Assembly (NCBI GenBank): GCA_945788445.1
Contig: CALZMA010000009.1
Coordinates: 1-13,051 of the forward strand
Origin: an uncultured Bacteroidales bacterium
Lineage (GTDB): Bacteria > Bacteroidota > Bacteroidia > Bacteroidales > Bacteroidaceae
Direction: 5' to 3'
Length of the DNA stretch: 13,051 nt
Position 1 is the first letter of the stretch. Each line of letters begins with the position of its first letter. The notes under the pieces are model-generated. The model did no database searches. It was not told where the DNA came from and worked only from the letters and a program-made list of their open reading frames with translations. The translations under genes were made by a program, and so were the position numbers. Shown here piece by piece: positions 6,829 through 13,051 of this stretch.

Positions 6829-7872
6829 TTAGTTGTTTTCGGGGCGGAGCTTGCGAACCGTTTCGCCGGCGCGCCACATTTCGCTTTCGCGGAGTGCCTT
6901 CAGTTCGGCTTCGAGGCCCACGCGGTAGTCAGGCTTCGAGTTGCTGTCGATGGAGATTTGTGCTTCGTTGCCGCTGGCCACGCTTTCGTAGAGCTTCTGC
7001 ATCACGGGCTTGATGGCATCGTGGAAGGGGCCCATCCAGTCGAGCGCACCGCGCTGTGCAGTGGTCGAACAGTTGGCGTACATCCAGTCCATGCCGTTCT
7101 TGCCGATCATCGGGATGAGCGACTGCGTGAATTCCTCCACCGTTTCGTTGAAAGCCTCGGAGGGCGTGTGGCCGTGTTCGCGGAGCGTTTCGTACTGAGC
7201 CAGGAAGAGGCCCTGCACGGCACCCATGAGCGAGCCGCGCTCACCCGTGAGGTCGCTGGTGGCTTCGCGCTTGAAGTCCGTCTTGAAGAGGTAGCCCGAG
7301 CCGATGCCCACGCCGAAGGCCAGCACCTTTTCGGTAGCGTGGCCCGAGTAGTCCTGGTAGACAGCGTAGGAGGAGTTGAGGCCGCGGCCTTCGAGGAACA
7401 TGGTGCGGAGCGAGGTGCCCGAGCCCTTCGGGGCCACCATGATGACGTCGATGTCGGCAGGAGGCACTACGCCCGTGCGGTCGTTCCAGGTGATGGCAAA
7501 GCCGTGGGAGAAGTAGAGCGTCTTGCCCGTGGTGAGGTAGGGCTTCAGCGTGGGCCAGAGCTGCATCTGGGCAGCGTCGGAGAGCAGCATGCAAATGATG
7601 GTGCCGCGCTGTGCAGCCTCCTCGAGCGAGAAGAGCGTTTCGCCGGGAACCCAGCCGTCCTTCACTGCCTTGTCGTAGGTCTTGCCTTCGCGCTGGCCTA
7701 CAATCACGTTGAAGCCGTTGTCGCGCAGGTTGCAGGCCTGGCCCGGGCCCTGCACGCCGTAGCCGAGCACGGCGATAGTCTCGTTCTTCAATACCTCGCG
7801 TGCCTTGTCGAGGGGAAATTCCTCGCGGGTCATCACTTCTTCAACGACTCCGCCAAAGTTTAATTGTGCCAT
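6829..7872 (-). CDS. ilvC: Ketol-acid reductoisomerase
   Basis: Second step of branched-chain amino acid synthesis: Mg2+-dependent alkyl migration and NAD(P)H reduction of 2-acetolactate or 2-aceto-2-hydroxybutyrate. 347 residues, a class I (short) enzyme. The N-terminal Rossmann domain has GYGVQGPG at 37-44 and the SHGF catalytic histidine H123. The C-terminal knotted domain has the metal-binding acidic residues D207 and E211 in SDLTGERG, then E243 and E247, and S269. The cofactor loop after beta-2 runs from R61 to Y66 (REGKTY), six residues where common class I enzymes have seven and E. coli-type enzymes twelve. It is the last gene of the operon, 57 bp after ilvN, with no promoter-like motif in that gap, and is closed by the terminator just downstream. 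Start ATG 7872-7870. Confidence 0.97.
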   Translation of the reverse strand: MAQLNFGGVVEEVMTREEFPLDKAREVLKNETIAVLGYGVQGPGQACNLRDNGFNVIVGQREGKTYDKAVKDGWVPGETLFSLEEAAQRGTIICMLLSDAAQMQLWPTLKPYLTTGKTLYFSHGFAITWNDRTGVVPPADIDVIMVAPKGSGTSLRTMFLEGRGLNSSYAVYQDYSGHATEKVLAFGVGIGSGYLFKTDFKREATSDLTGERGSLMGAVQGLFLAQYETLREHGHTPSEAFNETVEEFTQSLIPMIGKNGMDWMYANCSTTAQRGALDWMGPFHDAIKPVMQKLYESVASGNEAQISIDSNSKPDYRVGLEAELKALRESEMWRAGETVRKLRPENN

Positions 7873-7904
7873 AATTCGTTATGTTTTTATGTGGATTGAT
7901 ATTC

Positions 7905-7929
7905 AGTTGTTGGTATATGAGTTGTTGGT
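7905..7929. repeat. 10-bp direct repeat in the ilvN-ilvC gap
   Basis: AGTTGTTGGT occurs at 7905-7914 and again at 7920-7929, abutting the ilvN stop codon. It may simply be a small slippage duplication. No function is apparent. Confidence 0.4.
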
Positions 7930-8562
7930 TTAGAGGTCGAGCGGCTTTTCCATGGCGCGCCGTTCCTCTTCGCGCAGGTAGAGGAACTCCGCCAGCGGTT
8001 CGCGCAGACTCTTCGTGACGGCCACCACGCCCGAGCTCACGTATTGGAGCAGGCAGTCGAAGCTCTTCAGTTTCTCGTAGAGCGCGAGCGTCTCCTCGGG
8101 CAGGCCTTCCTTCGAAATGATGGCGTAGGTGGAATTGACCTCCACAATCTTGCCGTCGTGGAGGCGGATGGCCTTCGAGATTTCGCGGTTTTCGACGAGC
8201 TTGGCCGTAGCGATCTTGTAGAGCGCCTGGTCCATGATGAAGATTTCGTCGTTGGTGAAATACTGTGCGTGGAGCACGTCGATTTTCTTCTCCAGCTGCT
8301 TCACGACGGTGCGGATGGTGCGTTCGTCCGTGTAGGTCGTGATGGTGTAGCGGTGGATGTGCTCATAGGCCGAGGCCGACACGTTGAGGCTCTCGATGTT
8401 GAGCTGGCGGCGTGTGAACACGTTCGTCACCGAGTTCAGCACACCGGCCAGGTTTTCGGAGAAAACGATGATCGTGAAGAGCTTCGTGTCGTTGCCCGCG
8501 GGCTGCTTCTCAGCCGGGGCCGGAGCGGGCGTATGGGGGGAAGTGGAGTGGTTTCCAGTCAT
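7930..8562 (-). CDS. ilvN: Acetolactate synthase regulatory (small) subunit
   Basis: Regulatory partner of IlvB: in the family it raises catalytic activity and confers feedback inhibition by valine. 210 residues. Residues 1-26 are a Pro/Ala/Thr-rich extension of low complexity that precedes the usual start of the family fold. The ACT domain covers about 27-100, with FSENLAGVL (N37, G40 at the positions that bind valine in the E. coli small subunit) and RRQLNIESLNV. The C-terminal domain (about 115-185) includes KAIRLHDGKIVEVN. At 210 residues it is longer than the E. coli IlvH (163), from extensions at both ends. The start ATG 8562-8560 is 7 bp after the ilvB stop, so translation is probably coupled to ilvB; the next in-frame Met is far inside. 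The symbol ilvN (versus ilvH) follows Bacteroidota usage. Confidence 0.94.
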   Translation of the reverse strand: MTGNHSTSPHTPAPAPAEKQPAGNDTKLFTIIVFSENLAGVLNSVTNVFTRRQLNIESLNVSASAYEHIHRYTITTYTDERTIRTVVKQLEKKIDVLHAQYFTNDEIFIMDQALYKIATAKLVENREISKAIRLHDGKIVEVNSTYAIISKEGLPEETLALYEKLKSFDCLLQYVSSGVVAVTKSLREPLAEFLYLREEERRAMEKPLDL

Positions 8563-8569
8563 GCTGTTG

Positions 8570-10279
8570 TCAGTGAGAGAGTTCTTCGGAAGTTAAAATC
8601 ATGTCGTCCACGTCGTGGCCCGGGCAGCACATGGGCATCACGTTGTCCTCCTCCATGACAGCCGCCTGGAGCAGGAAGGGGCCGGGTGTGCCGATCATTT
8701 CGCGGATGGCCTCGTCGAGGTCGGCGCGGTCCGTCACGGTGCGGACGGGGATGTCGTAGGCCTGGGCGATTTTCTCGTAGTCGGGGTTCATCATCGGCGT
8801 GAACGAGTAGCGGTGGCGGAAGAAGAGCTGCTGCCATTGGCGCACGTTGCCGAGGTAGTTGTTGTTGAGCAGCACAATCTTCACGGGCGACTGCTGTTCC
8901 ATGATGGTGCCCAGCTCCTCGATGGTCATTTGCAGTCCGCCGTCGCCGAGGAAGAGGCAGACCGTGCGGTCGGGCGCGCCGAAGGTGGCGCCGATGGCTG
9001 CCGGCAGGCCGTAGCCCATGGTGCCCATGCCGCCCGAGGTGACCACGCTGCGGCGCTGCGTGAAGCGGAAGTAGCGCGCTGCCATCATCTGGTTCTGGCC
9101 CACGTCGGTCACCATCACCGCCTTGTCGCCTGTGAGCTCGGACACGCGGCGGACGACTTCGCCCATCTTGAGCGGACCTTCTGCGGGGTGAATCTGCGGT
9201 TCGATGACGCGTTGCTGCTCGAGTGCGTCCCACTCGCGGAAGCTCTCGCGCCACTCCGTGTGTTCCGCCTCCTTCAGCAGGGCCGTGACAGCGGGGAGCG
9301 TCTGCTTGCAGTCGCCGAGTACCGCCAGTTCCACCTCCACGTTCTTGTTGATTTCCGCGGGGTCGATGTCGAAGTGGATTTTCTTTGCCTGTCGGGCGTA
9401 GGTCTCGAGTTTGCCCGTGATGCGGTCGTCGAAGCGCATGCCCACGGCAATCAGCAGGTCGCATTCCTGCGTCTTCTTGTTCGAGCCCAGTGAACCGTGC
9501 ATGCCGAGCATGCCCACGTTGAGCGGGTGGTCCGAAGGCAGGGCCGAAAGTCCGTGGATCGTGCAGCCGGCGGGAAGTCCGGCCTTTTCGAGGAAAGCCC
9601 TGAGTTCGTCCACCGCATTGCCCAGTTCCACGCCCTGGCCCACGAGCACCAGGGGGCGCTTGGCCGCGTTGATCATGTCGGCCGCCTGGATGATGCTGCT
9701 CTTGGCCGTGGCCGGCACGGGCACGTAGCTGCGGATGAAGTCGATGTTGCCGTGGACGTACTCGGCCATTTCGAGCTGTGCGTTCTTGGCAAAGTCCAGC
9801 ACCACGGGGCCGGGGCGTCCGCTGCCCGCAATGTAGAAGGCGCGGTGGACGGCCCAGGCCACGTCCTTGGCCGAACGTATCTGGTAGGCCCACTTGGTGA
9901 TGGGCTGCGTGATGTCGACCACGTCGCATTCCTGGAAGGCGTCGCTGCCGAGCATCTGCGTGCCTACCTGTCCGGTGATGACGACGATGGGCGTGCTGTC
10001 CATCATGGCATCGGCGATGCCCGTGATGGTGTTGGTTGCGCCCGGTCCGCTCGTCACGAGGCAAACGCCGGTCTGGCCGCTCACGCGGGCGAAGCCCTCG
10101 GCGGCGTGGGCCGCAGCCTGTTCGTGTCGCACGAGGATGTGGTTCAGCCGGTCGCGGTAGTCGTAGAGCGCGTCGTAGACAGGCATGATGGCGCCGCCGG
10201 GGTAGCCGAAGAGCGTCTTCACCCCTTCGTCGAGCAGCGCTTTCATCAGGATTTCAGCACCAGTTATCTTTTGGGTCAT
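8570..10279 (-). CDS. ilvB: Acetolactate synthase catalytic (large) subunit
   Basis: First committed step of branched-chain synthesis: thiamine-diphosphate-dependent condensation of pyruvate with pyruvate or 2-oxobutyrate. 569 residues, full length for the biosynthetic family. The N-terminal Pyr domain has GYPGGAIMPVYDAL and RHEQAAAHAAEG with the catalytic glutamate E53. The central FAD-binding domain includes GMLGMHG and MRFDDR. The C-terminal PP domain carries the ThDP/Mg motif from GDGGLQM (D446) to NNN around 472-474. These FAD-site features and a neighbouring small subunit favour the anabolic enzyme over the catabolic FAD-free one. Start ATG 10279-10277, 40 bp after ilvD; only 7 bp separate its stop from ilvN. 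Confidence 0.97.
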   Translation of the reverse strand: MTQKITGAEILMKALLDEGVKTLFGYPGGAIMPVYDALYDYRDRLNHILVRHEQAAAHAAEGFARVSGQTGVCLVTSGPGATNTITGIADAMMDSTPIVVITGQVGTQMLGSDAFQECDVVDITQPITKWAYQIRSAKDVAWAVHRAFYIAGSGRPGPVVLDFAKNAQLEMAEYVHGNIDFIRSYVPVPATAKSSIIQAADMINAAKRPLVLVGQGVELGNAVDELRAFLEKAGLPAGCTIHGLSALPSDHPLNVGMLGMHGSLGSNKKTQECDLLIAVGMRFDDRITGKLETYARQAKKIHFDIDPAEINKNVEVELAVLGDCKQTLPAVTALLKEAEHTEWRESFREWDALEQQRVIEPQIHPAEGPLKMGEVVRRVSELTGDKAVMVTDVGQNQMMAARYFRFTQRRSVVTSGGMGTMGYGLPAAIGATFGAPDRTVCLFLGDGGLQMTIEELGTIMEQQSPVKIVLLNNNYLGNVRQWQQLFFRHRYSFTPMMNPDYEKIAQAYDIPVRTVTDRADLDEAIREMIGTPGPFLLQAAVMEEDNVMPMCCPGHDVDDMILTSEELSH

Positions 10280-10319
10280 ATTTCGAAAGAAGGATAAACG
10301 TTAAACATAGGGCGGGGCG

Positions 10320-12119
10320 CTACACTTCGCGAACGCCCCCTTTGTCGGCGCTGCTCACCATCGAGGCGTAGGCCCGGAGAGCTTTGGAAACCGTGCGCTG
10401 GCGTTCGAGCGGACGCATGGGGCGGGCGGCGAGTTCCTCGTCGGAGAGGTGGACGGAGAGCTTGCGCTGGGGAATGTCGATTTCGATGATGTCGCCGTCC
10501 ACGATTTTCCCGATAGCTCCGCCGGCTGCCGCTTCGGGCGAAATGTGGCCTACGCTGAGGCCCGAGGTGCCGCCCGAGAAGCGGCCGTCCGTGATGAGCG
10601 CACAAGCCTTGCCGAGGTGGCGGCTCTTGATGTAGGAGGTCGGGTAGAGCATTTCCTGCATGCCCGGTCCGCCCTTGGGGCCTTCGTGGGTGATGACCAC
10701 CACGTCGCCCGCCTGCACCTTGCCGCCGAGGATGCCCTCGCAGGCAGCCTCCTGGGAGTCGAACACGCGGGCGGGGCCTTCGAAGTGCCAGAGGCTCTCG
10801 TCGACGCCGGCGGTCTTCACCACGCAGCCGTCCAGGGCAATGTTGCCGAAGAGCACGGCGAGTCCGCCGTCGCGGGTGTAGGCGTGTTCGAGCGAACGGA
10901 TGCAGCCCTCGGCGCGGTCGGTGTCGAGCGAGGGCCACTGCGCGTTCTGGGCACCCATCTGCGTGCAGAACTTGCCGCCCGGGGCACAGCGGTAGATGCG
11001 TTCGGCTTCGGGGTCGATGGCGGGGCCGGTGATGCAGTATTTCTGGAGTGCCTCGCCGAGCGAAGTGCCGTCCACGCGGCGTGCGTCGAGCGAGAGCAGG
11101 TTGCCCTTGGCGAGTTCGCCCATGATGCCCATCACGCCGCCGGCGCGGTTGCACTCCTGCACGGAGTAGCGCTGCGTGTTCGGGGCCAGTTTGCAGAGGC
11201 AGGGCACGCGTCGGCTCAGTGCGTCGATGTCCTTCATGCAGAAGTCCACTTCGGCCTCGTTGGCCACGGCCAGGAGGTGGAGCACGGTGTTGGTGGAGCC
11301 GCCCATGGCGATGTCGAGCGTCATGGCGTTGAGGAAAGCCTCGCGGGTGGCGATGGTGCGGGGGAGCACGCTTTCGTCGCCCTCTTCGTAGTATTTCAGC
11401 GCGTTCGTCACGATGAGGCGCGCGGCATCCTCGAAGAGGCGGAGGCGGCCCGCGTGGGTGGCGAGAATGGTGCCGTTGCCGGGCAGCGAGAGTCCGAGTG
11501 CTTCAGTGAGGCAGTTCATGGAGTTGGCCGTGAACATGCCCGAGCAGGAGCCGCAGCCGGGACAGGCGCGGGCTTCGATTTCGGCCAGTTCGCTGTCGCT
11601 GACAGAGGCGTCGGCCCCTTTCACCATGGCGCTGACGAGGTCCACGTTCTCGCCCTTGTAGTGGCCGGCTTCCATGGGGCCGCCGCTCACGAACACCGTG
11701 GGGATGTTCAGTCGCATGGCCGCCATGAGCATGCCCGGCGTAATCTTGTCGCAGTTGGAGATGCAGACGAGCGCGTCGGCCTTGTGGGCCTGTACCATAT
11801 ACTCCACGCTGTCGGCGATGATGTCGCGCGAGGGCAGGGAGTAGAGCATGCCGTCGTGTCCCATGGCGATGCCGTCGTCGATGGCGATGGTGTTGAACTC
11901 GGCAGCGTAGCAGCCCAGCTTTTCGATTTCGCGTTTCACGTGCTGTCCCACTTCGTGGAGGTGGGTGTGTCCCGGAACGAATTGGGTAAACGAGTTGGCA
12001 ATGGCAATGATGGGTTTGCCTATCTGTTCGCGCTTCATGCCGGTGGCCATCCAGAGGGCCCGGGCGCCGGCCATGCGTCTTCCTTCTGTGCTGAAAGCAC
12101 TGCGCAAGGGTTTCTTCAT
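10320..12119 (-). CDS. ilvD: Dihydroxy-acid dehydratase
   Basis: Iron-sulfur dehydratase that converts 2,3-dihydroxy acids from IlvC to 2-keto acids, the precursors of valine, leucine (via ketoisovalerate) and isoleucine. 599 residues. Seen motifs: [13 protein letters not shown] at 43-55, metal ligand region AIDDG (D81), SNCDKITPG (cluster cysteine C123 and the carbamylated-lysine position K125), CPGCGSCSG at 186-194, and TDGRFSGGT with the proposed catalytic serine S515. Position 50 is glycine, as in the E. coli-type enzymes, rather than the cysteine of the [2Fe-2S] subgroup; this points to the oxygen-sensitive form, an inference. First gene of the operon despite being third in the pathway, which is usual in Bacteroidales. 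Start ATG 12119-12117; its ATGA overlaps the stop of a small upstream ORF. Confidence 0.97.
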   Translation of the reverse strand: MKKPLRSAFSTEGRRMAGARALWMATGMKREQIGKPIIAIANSFTQFVPGHTHLHEVGQHVKREIEKLGCYAAEFNTIAIDDGIAMGHDGMLYSLPSRDIIADSVEYMVQAHKADALVCISNCDKITPGMLMAAMRLNIPTVFVSGGPMEAGHYKGENVDLVSAMVKGADASVSDSELAEIEARACPGCGSCSGMFTANSMNCLTEALGLSLPGNGTILATHAGRLRLFEDAARLIVTNALKYYEEGDESVLPRTIATREAFLNAMTLDIAMGGSTNTVLHLLAVANEAEVDFCMKDIDALSRRVPCLCKLAPNTQRYSVQECNRAGGVMGIMGELAKGNLLSLDARRVDGTSLGEALQKYCITGPAIDPEAERIYRCAPGGKFCTQMGAQNAQWPSLDTDRAEGCIRSLEHAYTRDGGLAVLFGNIALDGCVVKTAGVDESLWHFEGPARVFDSQEAACEGILGGKVQAGDVVVITHEGPKGGPGMQEMLYPTSYIKSRHLGKACALITDGRFSGGTSGLSVGHISPEAAAGGAIGKIVDGDIIEIDIPQRKLSVHLSDEELAARPMRPLERQRTVSKALRAYASMVSSADKGGVREV

Positions 12120-12211
12120 AATTGCTGGTATTTAGGGATAGATAGCCACGAGGAGGGAATGGCAAAGACAAATTTTTGTGTTGTTTCTTTTGCGCAGGCG
12201 GTGTCGTGCAT
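12116..12211 (-). CDS. Possible 31-residue leader ORF overlapping the ilvD start
   Basis: ATG at 12211-12209 opens 31 codons ending in TGA (12118-12116), which shares ATGA with the ilvD start, an arrangement typical of translational coupling. The peptide begins [16 protein letters not shown] and contains five branched-chain residues (one Val, two Ile, two Leu), all in its second half, but no run like those of classical attenuator peptides. It lies wholly within the proposed ilvD leader. I found no terminator-like stem with a U-run downstream, so classical attenuation is not supported; coupling or chance remain. No homologue is recognised. Confidence 0.35.
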   Translation of the reverse strand: MHDTACAKETTQKFVFAIPSSWLSIPKYQQL

Positions 12212-12300
12212 GAAATCGTGTAGCCCGAAGAGAAGCACTGCGGGTAGGGCCTGTCCTCGGAACTCTTACAATTTACTATCTAATTGATTACTTTGGTTTG

Positions 12301-12331
12301 CAAATGTATGTAATAAATCCAAACGATTGTT
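12301..12331 (-). promoter_or_regulatory. Candidate promoter of the ilv operon
   Basis: Minus strand: TACATTTG (12308-12301) matches the Bacteroidota -7 consensus TAnnTTTG exactly. At the usual 19-bp distance the -33 position reads AACA (12331-12328), a poor match to TTTG, and a TTTG occurs too close, 11 bp upstream (12323-12320). A weak -33 would be consistent with an activator-dependent promoter. The predicted transcript start near 12295 gives a leader of about 175 nt. The rest of the 12120-12545 gap holds a possible small ORF, a G-rich repeat and the upstream gene's terminator. Confidence 0.5.
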
Positions 12332-12430
12332 CACTTTGCCATAAAAAATCCGCGGCAAATGTTTTTTGTGGTTGAATTTTGCACACAAGGCTATCTTTCG
12401 CGCAAAAAACAAGCTTCGTTCGGCAGGTTT

Positions 12431-12498
12431 GCGGGTGGAACGGTGGGGCCGGGCGGGTGTAGCGGTTGCGGCGCGGCGGGTGGGGGAGTGGCGGAGAA
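12431..12498. repeat. Degenerate G-rich tandem repeat, three units of 22-23 bp
   Basis: GCGGGTG recurs at 12431-12437, 12453-12459 and 12476-12482, and the intervening bases are also related (a shared CGGT..G.GGC pattern in the first two units). The stretch is strongly G-rich on the plus strand and contrasts with the AT-rich promoter region next to it. It lies between the terminator of the upstream gene and the ilvD promoter and does not code for a recognisable protein. Confidence 0.5.
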
Positions 12499-12538
12499 AG
12501 GAAAATCCGCTACGTGCAGTGGGTCTGTCCGTAGCGGA
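12497..12538 (-). terminator. Intrinsic terminator of the 147-residue hypothetical gene
   Basis: Minus-strand RNA: UCCGCUACG and CGUAGCGGA (12538-12530 with 12514-12506) form a perfect 9-bp stem with a 15-nt loop, followed by UUUUCCUUU. It starts 8 nt after the stop codon. Confidence 0.8.
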
Positions 12539-12545
12539 GGGGGTG

Positions 12546-12989
12546 TCAGTTGAGGTGGGCGATGCCTTCCCAGAAGTCGTCCAGGTCTTTGGAAAGACCT
12601 TTCATGAGTTTTTCGCTGATGAGGATGGTTTCGTCGTCCACGAGGTAGAGGTCGGCAATGGTTTCGCCGTCTTCTCCGATGAGCACGAAGGAGTAGGGCT
12701 TCAGGACGGGGAAGTTCTCCGTGACCTCCTTGTTTCTTTGGATGGCTTCGATGAGTATGGGCTGCACTTCGGAGTAGAAATGTTCCTCCGTGTTTCCGAT
12801 CCATTCTTCCACCACGCATCGGGTCAGTTCGCGGTTGTCGTCGTCAAAGACGAGGAGTTCTCCGCTTTCCTGTTTCACGTGGAGGAATATATCGGTGAGC
12901 GGCAGGCACTCGTTTTCGGGCACGAATTTCGTGGCAGCTTTGCGGAGTGCGCGTGCAATCTGCTGGTAGGTTTGTTCGCAGGCTTTCAT
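12546..12989 (-). CDS. Conserved hypothetical protein, 147 residues
   Basis: Function unknown. It resembles, from memory, a small protein conserved across Bacteroidales, but I cannot name a domain. It is soluble and acidic, with no signal peptide, membrane segment or metal-binding cysteine cluster. The N-terminus is helical (QQIARALRKAATKF, 9-22). Two alternating hydrophobic/acidic segments follow, GELLVFDDDNRELTRCVVEEW (43-63) and SFVLIGEDGETIADLYLVDD (100-119), each looking like beta-strands around an acidic turn. The C-terminus (SKDLDDFWEGI) is helical. The start is ATG 12989-12987: the frame is open 12 codons further, to 13025, but those codons overlap the -7 promoter box, so the upstream start cannot be transcribed from that promoter. 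It forms a single-gene unit with its own promoter and terminator. Confidence 0.88.
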   Translation of the reverse strand: MKACEQTYQQIARALRKAATKFVPENECLPLTDIFLHVKQESGELLVFDDDNRELTRCVVEEWIGNTEEHFYSEVQPILIEAIQRNKEVTENFPVLKPYSFVLIGEDGETIADLYLVDDETILISEKLMKGLSKDLDDFWEGIAHLN

Positions 12990-13011
12990 ATTGAACTGTT
13001 TTTGTTGTTTG

Positions 13012-13042
13012 CAAAGATAGTGCAAGGCGAGCGCAAAGCAAA
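13012..13042 (-). promoter_or_regulatory. Consensus Bacteroidota promoter
   Basis: Minus strand: TTTG (13042-13039), exactly 19 bp, then TATCTTTG (13019-13012). Both boxes and the spacing match the TTTG-N19-TAnnTTTG consensus of the primary sigma factor in this phylum. The predicted leader of the 147-residue gene is only about 15-20 nt. Confidence 0.8.
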
Positions 13043-13051
13043 GGAAAAGCC

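Noticed and set aside
10449..12287. A 612-codon plus-strand open frame opposite ilvD, and similar ones opposite clpB (674-2113), folB-HAD, ilvC and ilvB
   Set aside because: Same codon-opposite register and same codon-bias explanation; the minus-strand genes are unambiguous conserved enzymes.
12120..12300. Classical transcription attenuator or T-box-like element in front of ilvD
   Set aside because: Only short GC complementarities were found, with no stem followed by a U-run and no leader peptide with consecutive branched-chain codons.
12364..12399. A possible plus-strand promoter (TATCTTTC) reading towards the hypothetical gene
   Set aside because: The -33 box is poorly spaced and no credible plus-strand gene follows; an antisense transcript is possible but unsupported.
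12990..13025. An upstream start for the 147-residue hypothetical protein
   Set aside because: The added codons overlap the -7 box of a perfect consensus promoter and would lie at or before the transcript start.

Overview
The window looks like chromosome of a GC-rich member of the Bacteroidota, most likely order Bacteroidales. The evidence is two promoter -7 boxes matching the Bacteroidota TAnnTTTG consensus exactly, one of them with a perfect TTTG-N19 -33 partner; weak or absent Shine-Dalgarno sites; the gene order ilvD-ilvB-ilvN-ilvC; and a short acidic protein that I recall as a Bacteroidales conserved hypothetical. I cannot assign a genus. Every convincing full-size gene lies on the minus strand, so transcription runs from right to left. 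I see no insertion sequences, phage genes, tRNA, rRNA or CRISPR array.

Right to left: (a) 12546-12989 is a 147-residue conserved hypothetical gene with its own promoter and intrinsic terminator. (b) 12120-12545 is mostly non-coding: a terminator, a G-rich degenerate tandem repeat, an AT-rich promoter region and a leader of about 175 nt holding a possible 31-codon upstream ORF whose stop overlaps the ilvD start. (c) 6829-12119 is a branched-chain amino acid operon, ilvD-ilvB-ilvN-ilvC, closed by a strong intrinsic terminator at 6757-6794. IlvB/IlvN make acetohydroxyacids, IlvC isomerises and reduces them, and IlvD dehydrates them to the 2-keto acid precursors of valine, isoleucine and leucine. 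(d) 3412-6596 holds a YfcE-type metallophosphoesterase followed by a class II (cobalamin-dependent) ribonucleotide reductase with a C-terminal TSCPD-like region and zinc ribbon. (e) 3257-3411 is an unusual array of 8-bp tandem repeats that folds back on inverted copies of itself. (f) 2270-3256 is a single reading frame fusing dihydroneopterin aldolase (FolB) to a HAD-family phosphatase. (g) 1-2095 is the N-terminal four-fifths of clpB, cut by the window edge, preceded by a leader with a long nested hairpin.

The most interesting items are the FolB-HAD fusion, which suggests a dedicated enzyme for the poorly assigned dihydroneopterin-monophosphate dephosphorylation step of folate synthesis; the fold-back 8-bp repeat between nrdJ and folB; the clpB leader hairpin, whose wobble pair works only in the clpB-sense RNA; the small ORF overlapping ilvD; and the short six-residue cofactor loop of IlvC. 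The rest is ordinary core metabolism.
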